From Limnohabitans curvus (GTDB lineage Bacteria > Pseudomonadota > Gammaproteobacteria > Burkholderiales > Burkholderiaceae_C): a DNA stretch of 64,000 nt. The first letter of the stretch is position 1. Each line of letters begins with the position of its first letter. The stretch spans positions 62,001 through 126,000 of the forward strand of contig NZ_NESP01000001.1 of the NCBI RefSeq assembly GCF_003063475.1. The letters run 5' to 3'. The notes beneath the pieces were generated by a model. It ran no database searches, was not told the origin of the DNA, and was given only the letters and a program-made list of their open reading frames with translations. Below are positions 57,986 to 64,000 of the stretch, in pieces. The position numbers were made by a program, and so were the translations under genes.

Positions 57986-60900
57986 TCAAGCACCCACGTC
58001 CTCATCTTCATGGCGAATGGTGATGGCGCCCGGCACTTTGTTGCGCGCCAACAAGGTGTACATGGTGGGCACCACAAAGATGGTGAGCAAGGTGCCCAAG
58101 CTCATGCCACCCACAATGACCCAACCAATTTGCTTGCGGCTTTCAGCACCTGCGCCACTGGCCAAAGCCAATGGAATCGCGCCCAACACCATCGCCCCGG
58201 TGGTCATCAAAATCGGACGCAAACGCAAGGTGGCGGATTGCGTGACAGCGGCAAACAGCTCCATGCCTTCTTCGCGCAACTGATTGGCAAACTCCACAAT
58301 CAAAATGCCGTGTTTGGTAATGAGGCCCACCAAGGTGATCAAACCAATTTGACTGAACACGTTCAAGGTACCGCCACTGAACTGGAGTGCCAGCAACGCA
58401 CCCACCATCGACAGCGGCACCGACAGCATGATGACCAATGGATCCACAAAGCTTTCAAACTGCGCGGCCAACACCAAGAAGATGAACAGCAAGGCCAGCA
58501 CAAACACAATCACCAACGAGCCCGATGATTTGACGAACTCACGCGAGGTGCCGTTGAGGTCGGTGGAGTAACCGGGCTTGAGCACCTTTTGCGCCGTGGC
58601 ATTCATGAAGGTGATCGCCTCACCCAAGGAGTACGTCGGTGCCAAGTTGGCACTGATAGATGCACTGCGACGCTGGCTGAAGTGGTTCAGCTCACGCGGC
58701 ACCACCACCTCTTTGGTTTTCACCAAAGCAGAGAGCGGAATCATGGCATCACCCTTACCGCGCACAAACACGCGTTCGATGTCGTCAGGCGTGTCACGGC
58801 CTGTGGGCGCGGTTTGCACAATCACGTCGTATTGGTCGCCCTCGCGCTTGTAGCGCGTGACTTGTCGGCCACCCATCATGGTTTCCACCGCGCGGGCAAT
58901 TTGGTCCACGGGCACGCCCATGTCAGCGGCACGTTCGCGATCCACTTCCATGCTGATTTCGGGCTTGTTCAAACGCAGATCGGTGTCCACGCTGACGATG
59001 CCTGGGTTCTTGGCAATTTCTTCTTGGAAACTACGCACCACTTGTGCGAGGTTTTGGTAACTGTCCGACGTCAAGATCACGAAGTTCAAAGGACGCTCAC
59101 GAAACGGCTGCCCCAGCGATGGCGGCGTGATGGGGAACGCGGTCACACCGGGTAACCCAGCCACAGCGGGCGTCATGTCGCGTGCAATTTCCAGTGTGGT
59201 TTTCTTGCGATCTTCCCAAGGCTTGGCGCGGTAAAACACGTTGCCTTGCGCCACGGTGGGGTTACCCACCACGGTGAAGATGCGGTCGAACTCGGTGTAT
59301 TTGTCGGCCATCTTTTCAAGAGCCATGGTGTAGCGCGTGGTGTAGTCCATCGTCGCGCCATCAGGTCCGTTGATGACGGTCAAAATGACGCCACGGTCTT
59401 CCATGGGGGCCAATTCACTCTTGGTGGTTTTCAGCAAAGTCCAAGTGCCAATCCCCGCCAGCACCATCACCCCCACCACCAGCCAACGACGCGACATCTC
59501 ACGGCCAAACACCACACCGCGCGACAAGGTCCATTGCAAGAGGCGGCCATACCCGTTGGAGAGGCGTTGCAGTTGACGCTCCATCGTGCGGTCAAACCAA
59601 CTGGGGTTGTGGTTGTGCTTGAGCATGATGGAACACATCATGGGTGTGAGCGTCAACGCCACAAAGCCCGACACCACCACCGAACCCGCCAAGGCCAGCG
59701 CAAACTCGGTGAACAACTTGCCCGTGCGCCCCGGCGTGAAGGCCAATGGCGCGTACACCGCAGCCAAGGTCATGGTCATGGCCACCACCGCAAAGCCCAC
59801 TTCTTTGGCACCTTTGATGGCGGCATGAAACGGTGACATGCCTTCTTCAATGTGCCGGTAAATGTTTTCTAGCACCACGATGGCGTCATCCACCACCAAG
59901 CCAATCGCCAACACCAAGGCCAGCATGGTGAGCGTGTTCACGGTGAAGCCAAACATGGCCATCAATGCAAACGTACCGATCAAACACACAGGAATGGTGA
60001 CCAACGGAATGATGGACGCACGCAAAGTGCGCAAGAACACAAAGATCACCAAAGCCACCAAAATGGCCGCTTCCAAAATAGTTTGGTACACCGCTTTGAT
60101 GGAGCGGTCAATGAACACCGAGTTGTCGTTGGCGATTTCAATTTCAACGCCTGGGGGCAAGTTTTCTTTGATCTTTGGAATCATGTTGCGCACAGCCGCG
60201 CTCAGATCGAGCGGGTTGGCCGTGGCGTTGCGGATCACGCCCAAGGTGATGGCTTCTTTGCCGTTCAAACGGGTCGCCGTGCGCTCGGCCTGCGGTCCTT
60301 GTTCGACACGCGCCACATCGCCAATGCGCACTTGAATGCCGTTGACGGACTTCACCACCACATTGCTGAATTCGCTTGGGGTTTGCAAATCCGTGGAGGC
60401 TGTGACGTTGAACTCGCGCAGCTTGCTTTCAATACGACCAGCAGGCACTTCCACGTTGGAGCGGCGCAGCGCGTCTTCCACGTCTTGCGTGGTGAGCTTG
60501 TAGGCAGCCAAACGATCTGGGTCTAACCAAATGCGCATGGCGTATTTGCGCTCGCCATACACACGCACGTCAGACGCGCCCGGCGCGGTTTGCAGCATGG
60601 GCTTGGCAATGCGGTTGGCGTAGTCGGTGAGCTGCAACACGTTCAACGTGTCAGCGCTGAACGACAACCAAATGACGGGGAAGGCATCGGCCTCGACCTT
60701 GGCAATCACGGGCTCGTCAATGCCTTGCGGCAAACGCTGGCGCACACGGCTGACTTTGTCGCGCACATCGGCAGCGGCTGAATCGGCATCACGCGACAAC
60801 ACAAAGTTGATGGTGATTTGGCTTTGCTCTTGGCGGCTCAACGAAGTGATGACGTCCACACCCTCGATACCAGAAAGAGAATCCTCCAACACCTTGGTCA

Positions 60901-61087
60901 CTTGCGACTCCACCACCGCGCTGGAGGCACCGGTGTATTTGGTCTCCACCGTCACCACGGGGTTGTCAATCTTGGGGTACTCACGCACGTTCAAGCGGGT
61001 GAACGACACCACGCCCACCAACACGATGAGCAGCGACAGCACGGTGGCGAACACCGGGCGGCGAATGGATATCTCAGGCAACTGCAT
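57986..61087 (-). CDS. RND efflux pump inner-membrane permease (HAE1 type)
   Basis: A 1033-residue transporter of the AcrB/MdtB/MexF class. N-terminus ISIRRPVFATVLSLLIVLVGVVSFTRLNVREYP; twelve membrane helices in two repeats; the proton-relay Asp pair in helix 4 (LALVLAIGLVVDDAIVVLENIYRH) and the opposing Lys region; the periplasmic docking/porter loops PGASDVRVYGERKYAMRIWLDPDRLA are present. It is preceded by its adaptor gene on the same strand (20-base gap). No outer-membrane TolC-type gene or regulator is adjacent, so it likely uses a shared TolC. Confidence 0.95.
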   Translation of the reverse strand: MQLPEISIRRPVFATVLSLLIVLVGVVSFTRLNVREYPKIDNPVVTVETKYTGASSAVVESQVTKVLEDSLSGIEGVDVITSLSRQEQSQITINFVLSRDADSAAADVRDKVSRVRQRLPQGIDEPVIAKVEADAFPVIWLSFSADTLNVLQLTDYANRIAKPMLQTAPGASDVRVYGERKYAMRIWLDPDRLAAYKLTTQDVEDALRRSNVEVPAGRIESKLREFNVTASTDLQTPSEFSNVVVKSVNGIQVRIGDVARVEQGPQAERTATRLNGKEAITLGVIRNATANPLDLSAAVRNMIPKIKENLPPGVEIEIANDNSVFIDRSIKAVYQTILEAAILVALVIFVFLRTLRASIIPLVTIPVCLIGTFALMAMFGFTVNTLTMLALVLAIGLVVDDAIVVLENIYRHIEEGMSPFHAAIKGAKEVGFAVVAMTMTLAAVYAPLAFTPGRTGKLFTEFALALAGSVVVSGFVALTLTPMMCSIMLKHNHNPSWFDRTMERQLQRLSNGYGRLLQWTLSRGVVFGREMSRRWLVVGVMVLAGIGTWTLLKTTKSELAPMEDRGVILTVINGPDGATMDYTTRYTMALEKMADKYTEFDRIFTVVGNPTVAQGNVFYRAKPWEDRKKTTLEIARDMTPAVAGLPGVTAFPITPPSLGQPFRERPLNFVILTSDSYQNLAQVVRSFQEEIAKNPGIVSVDTDLRLNKPEISMEVDRERAADMGVPVDQIARAVETMMGGRQVTRYKREGDQYDVIVQTAPTGRDTPDDIERVFVRGKGDAMIPLSALVKTKEVVVPRELNHFSQRRSASISANLAPTYSLGEAITFMNATAQKVLKPGYSTDLNGTSREFVKSSGSLVIVFVLALLFIFLVLAAQFESFVDPLVIMLSVPLSMVGALLALQFSGGTLNVFSQIGLITLVGLITKHGILIVEFANQLREEGMELFAAVTQSATLRLRPILMTTGAMVLGAIPLALASGAGAESRKQIGWVIVGGMSLGTLLTIFVVPTMYTLLARNKVPGAITIRHEDEDVGA

Positions 61088-61107
61088 GTGAGCTCTTTGC
61101 GTTCGGG

Positions 61108-62562
61108 TTAGCGGCTGGCGGCTTGAGAGGCGGCATTGGCGGCATCAGCCCCCGATGCGACAGAAGCGGAACCTGATGCAGGCGCTGATGCCGGGTTGGC
61201 TGGGCCACGGCCCAACTCGACCACACGCAAAGGCGAGCCATCTTTTTGTAAACGCTGCTGGCCCGCCACCACGATGGTGTCGCCTTCTGCCAAGCCATCG
61301 GTGATCTCCACTTGGCCTCCACGGCGGATGCCCAGCTTGACTTCCACGCGCTGAGACACCAGCTTGGTATCAGGTGGCAGCACAGGTGCGCTTGCCGCAG
61401 CGCTGGCAACAGGTGCAGGCAACTCAGACGGTGCCACCGCCTTGATGACAAACTGCTTGCCACCCTGCGGCACGATGGCCTCTTCAGGCACCACCAAGGC
61501 GTTGGGTTTGACCGCAAATACCGCCGTGACGCGGGCAAACATGCCCGGACGCAAGGGGCCGTTTTGCTCGCCACCTGCGCTGGTGCGCGTGCGGTCAAAC
61601 ATATTGGGGGGGCAGCCTAAGCTCTGGGGCGAAGGCAAAGCAGCACCACGGTTTGCAGCGGATGCAACCATAGGTGCGGATGCAGCAGGCTTGGCGGCCA
61701 CCGTGGGCGCTGAAGCTGAAGCAGTAGGCGCACTCGCGGCTTGGGGGGCTGGGCCTTTGCCACCACCCACAGCGATCGGCTCGCCCGCCGTATTGGCCAG
61801 CACCGCACGCACACCGATGGATCGGCCATTGGCATCAATCAAAGGATCGACCGCTTCCACTTTGGCTTTGAACAAGCGGCCACTGAACGCATCGAGCTTC
61901 ACCTCAATCGTTTGGCCTGGCATCACCTTGGTTTGGTAGCGCTCGGGCAAGCGGTAGTCCACATACAAGCTGCCAATGTTTTCGAGGTTGATCAGATCAG
62001 CGCCGTCCTTCACATAGTCGCCCACGTTGACGCTGCGAATACCGACCACGCCATTGAACGGCGCGATCAAGCGCATGCGCTCCAAACGCGCGCACGACAA
62101 ACCCAGTTGGGCGTCGGCCACTTGCAACGCAGCAGCACTCTCGTCCAAAGAACGTTGGGCGATGAAACTTTGGGCCACCAGCTCTTGGTTGCGCTTGTGG
62201 TTGGCACGGGCAACCGACATTTGAGCGAGCGACTGCTGCACTTCGGCGCGTTGCAGGGTGTCGTCCATTTGCACCAGCACTTGGCCAGCACGCACACGCG
62301 CACCATCGGCAAAGCCCAACGACAAGACACGACCGGCTATTTCAGGACGCAGCATCACGTTTTGTGAAGAGCGCAACGTGCCCACGGCCTCGGCATCGTC
62401 ACGCAAGGTTTGTTTTTTGACTTGGGTGATTTCAACGCCACTTGGACGTACGCCCGCGGCGGCTCCGGTATCGGACTTGGGTGTTTGCAGCCACCAAGCC
62501 AAGGTCGAGGCAACCACAATGCCAACGACCGCCACAACGGAATACATCTTTTTGGAGGCCAT
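61108..62562 (-). CDS. RND efflux pump periplasmic adaptor (membrane-fusion protein)
   Basis: A 484-residue adaptor with an N-terminal membrane anchor (MYSVVAVVGIVVASTLAWWLQ). The lipoyl halves with the alpha-hairpin (VRAGQVLVQMDDTLQRAEVQQSLAQM...LGLSCARLERMRLIAPFNGVVG) and beta-barrel (YRLPERYQTKVMPGQTIEVKLD) are clear. It is about 100 residues longer than usual because of Ala/Ser/Pro-rich insertions, the main one at about residues 268-320, another near 395 and a long low-complexity tail. Partner of the downstream permease. Confidence 0.93.
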   Translation of the reverse strand: MASKKMYSVVAVVGIVVASTLAWWLQTPKSDTGAAAGVRPSGVEITQVKKQTLRDDAEAVGTLRSSQNVMLRPEIAGRVLSLGFADGARVRAGQVLVQMDDTLQRAEVQQSLAQMSVARANHKRNQELVAQSFIAQRSLDESAAALQVADAQLGLSCARLERMRLIAPFNGVVGIRSVNVGDYVKDGADLINLENIGSLYVDYRLPERYQTKVMPGQTIEVKLDAFSGRLFKAKVEAVDPLIDANGRSIGVRAVLANTAGEPIAVGGGKGPAPQAASAPTASASAPTVAAKPAASAPMVASAANRGAALPSPQSLGCPPNMFDRTRTSAGGEQNGPLRPGMFARVTAVFAVKPNALVVPEEAIVPQGGKQFVIKAVAPSELPAPVASAAASAPVLPPDTKLVSQRVEVKLGIRRGGQVEITDGLAEGDTIVVAGQQRLQKDGSPLRVVELGRGPANPASAPASGSASVASGADAANAASQAASR

Positions 62563-62658
62563 GAGTGCAATTCTTTTAAGTAATAGACAAACTAGCCAAG
62601 CAATGTACCAGCGGCTGGTTTCGAAAATGACAAATTTACCTAAGCTTCACAAAATCTG

Positions 62659-63111
62659 TCACCTACCCGACAAGGCCAACTCCACACCTCGGTTAGCCAA
62701 GCCATCGGCCCGCTCGTTGTCCACATGGCCGGCATGGCCCTTGACCCAGTGCCACACGATGTCGTGGTCACCTTGGTGGGTCAAGGCATCAAGTTGCTGC
62801 CACAAATCGGCATTCTTCACGGGCTGCTTGGCCGCCGTAACCCAGCTGCGGGCTTTCCAGCCATGAATCCACTCGGTGATGCCTTTGCGCACGTATTCGC
62901 TGTCTAGGTACAAAGCCACCACGCACGGGCGCTTTAAGGCGCGCAAAGCCTCAATCACGGCCATCAATTCCATGCGGTTGTTGGTGGTGTCTAACTCGCC
63001 ACCAAACAACTCTTTTTCTTGGCCCGAGGGCGAGCGCAGCAGCGCGCCCCAGCCACCTGGGCCGGGGTTGCCTTTGCAGGCCCCGTCTGTGTAAATCTCT
63101 ACCGTGTTCAT
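62659..63111 (-). CDS. rnhA: Ribonuclease HI
   Basis: A 150-residue enzyme that cleaves RNA in RNA-DNA hybrids. The catalytic carboxylates are visible in [19 protein letters not shown] (Asp), [13 protein letters not shown] (Glu), [12 protein letters not shown] (Asp) and ADGLANRGV (Asp, with the His in WVKGHAGH). The ATG at 63111 overlaps the stop of the methyltransferase gene as ATGA; the longer in-frame ORF to 63183 lies within that gene. Confidence 0.97.
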   Translation of the reverse strand: MNTVEIYTDGACKGNPGPGGWGALLRSPSGQEKELFGGELDTTNNRMELMAVIEALRALKRPCVVALYLDSEYVRKGITEWIHGWKARSWVTAAKQPVKNADLWQQLDALTHQGDHDIVWHWVKGHAGHVDNERADGLANRGVELALSGR

Positions 63112-63860
63112 TCCATTCCTTTTGATGCGGTGTTCGAGGCCGTCGTCACCACCGTGGCAGCGCGAGGCACAGCTTTTTTCCATGCGGGCGACATCAGTCG
63201 CATGCCATGCACGCGCTTAACGGCCACCATGCCATACACCGCGCCCAAAATAGGCCACCAGCGTACGCCCGCCTCATCCATCCAATCCCAGCGCTTCAAC
63301 CAGCGCTCTGTTTTGACTGCCGGGCGGTAGCAACCAAAACTGGTGGACTCCACCTCAAAACTCAACAGCTGTAACCAATCGCGCAAGCGGCGTTGGCCAA
63401 TGAACTCGCCCACCTCCGAAAAGCCACGTTTGCAGCTCTTGCTCAGGCCCCATAGGCTGTTGGGGTTGAAGCCACAAATCACCACCCGCCCCTCGGGCAC
63501 CAAGACGCGCTCGACCTCACGCAGCGTGGCATGTGGGTCGTAGCTCAGCTCAAGCGTGTGGGGCAACACCAGCAAGTCCAAGCTGGCGCTGGGAAAAGGC
63601 AAGGCTTCGTAGTTGGTCAGCAGCACATCACGGCCCAAGGGCCAAGGCTCGGGGTGCGTGTCGCAGCCCAGCCAGCGGTGCGGCATGCGATTGGCTTGCA
63701 AGGCGTCCAGCGCTGGAAAGCCCAGTTGCAAGGCATGAAAGCCAAACACATCGGCCACGGCGCGGTCTAAATAGGTTTGTTCCCACGCACGCAGGTACTG
63801 CCCGGCGGGAGACGCCAGCCAGTCAGGCAAACTATCGTTTTTTAAAGGTGTGGATGACAT
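63108..63860 (-). CDS. Class I SAM-dependent methyltransferase
   Basis: A 250-residue methyltransferase. Motif-like blocks are [75 protein letters not shown] written as consecutive core strands (about residues 63-135), matching the methyltransf_11 fold; the glycine-rich motif I itself is weak ([14 protein letters not shown]). Located between gloB and rnhA, as commonly seen in Burkholderiales and Gammaproteobacteria, where the gene has no assigned substrate. The start is taken as 63860, two bases overlapping the gloB start; a longer start at 63893 is possible. Confidence 0.88.
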   Translation of the reverse strand: MSSTPLKNDSLPDWLASPAGQYLRAWEQTYLDRAVADVFGFHALQLGFPALDALQANRMPHRWLGCDTHPEPWPLGRDVLLTNYEALPFPSASLDLLVLPHTLELSYDPHATLREVERVLVPEGRVVICGFNPNSLWGLSKSCKRGFSEVGEFIGQRRLRDWLQLLSFEVESTSFGCYRPAVKTERWLKRWDWMDEAGVRWWPILGAVYGMVAVKRVHGMRLMSPAWKKAVPRAATVVTTASNTASKGME

Positions 63861-64000
63861 GAAGCTGATTGCACTGCCCGCGTTCTCTGACAACTACCTG
63901 TGGTTGTGGCAACAAGACCAACTGGCCGTGGTGGTCGACCCCGGTGACGCTGCGCCTGTGTTGCAAGCGCTGGCCGACCACGGTCTGACATTGGCCGCGA
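63859..64000 (+). CDS. gloB: Hydroxyacylglutathione hydrolase (glyoxalase II), 3' truncated by window edge
   Basis: The first 47 codons of glyoxalase II, which hydrolyses S-lactoylglutathione in methylglyoxal detoxification. The N-terminal pattern [36 protein letters not shown] is diagnostic (compare IPAFxDNYIW of GloB); the metal-binding THxHxDH motif would lie beyond the window. An AAGGTG precedes the ATG by 9 bases. Divergent from the methyltransferase gene with overlapping start codons. Confidence 0.93.
   Translation, partial: MKLIALPAFSDNYLWLWQQDQLAVVVDPGDAAPVLQALADHGLTLAA

Overview
The window is a gene-dense chromosomal segment of a betaproteobacterium, most likely order Burkholderiales, family Comamonadaceae (Limnohabitans/Rhodoferax-like). 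This rests on gene order and protein type: rimP-nusA-infB-rbfA-truB, ilvB-ilvN-ilvC followed by pssA and leuA, an ECF sigma/DUF3619/DUF3106/RDD cluster, Bug-type binding proteins, tricarballylate genes and Aat/Bpt transferases. GC content is moderately high by eye, and there are no rRNA genes, insertion sequences, prophage or CRISPR arrays. Both window edges cut genes: lexA on the left, starting exactly at its Ala-Gly autocleavage site, and gloB on the right.

Layout. 1-3.5 kb: lexA C-terminal half, a small ORF, a 2-hydroxyacid dehydrogenase, a GST and a 3-hydroxyacyl-CoA dehydrogenase that has lost its NAD-binding domain. 3.5-7.3 kb: a Crp/Fnr regulator, an APH-type kinase, an acyl-CoA dehydrogenase and a YfcG-like GST, resembling a 4-hydroxyacyl-CoA catabolic module. 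7.3-10 kb: an accessory patch with an AT-richer lipoprotein and two tandem secreted six-cysteine paralogs, one carrying a His/Asp/Lys-rich repeat linker and a C10 tract. 10-10.2 kb: tRNA-Arg and tRNA-Pro. 10.3-16.6 kb: a LysR regulator, tcuA, tcuB, a Bug binding protein, a ModA-like protein and a CoA transferase. 16.6-26.1 kb (minus): an enoyl-CoA hydratase/hydrolase family gene, typA, and the truB-rbfA-infB-nusA-rimP translation/transcription operon. 26.2-31.8 kb (minus): a yejABEF-type peptide ABC importer.

31.8-41 kb: fabI, a predicted periplasmic ATP-dependent DNA ligase, an Orn/Lys/Arg decarboxylase, tRNA-Ser, an M23 peptidase-bactofilin pair, aat-bpt (N-degron tagging), an IclR regulator and a PBP7-type endopeptidase. 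41-47 kb (minus): ilvB-ilvN-ilvC with a strong terminator, then pssA, then leuA preceded by a leucine-rich leader peptide and attenuator. 47.3-50.5 kb: ECF sigma operon, dgkA and a LOG-family hydrolase. 50.6-54.7 kb: glnB, nadE, a GNAT/FemAB-like protein, ppa and a 47-residue DUF3149 membrane miniprotein. 54.8-58 kb: moaA-mobA-moeA (molybdenum cofactor). 58-62.6 kb: an RND efflux permease and adaptor. 62.6-64 kb: rnhA, a methyltransferase and divergent gloB.

Most of the window is ordinary housekeeping. No gene-free stretch exceeds about 300 bases. The least explained parts are the 7.3-10 kb secreted-protein patch, the truncated dehydrogenase next to the kinase/acyl-CoA dehydrogenase module, and the sigma factor operon with its unassigned membrane and secreted partners. 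Function calls come from reading motifs and from known family features; no database search was run.
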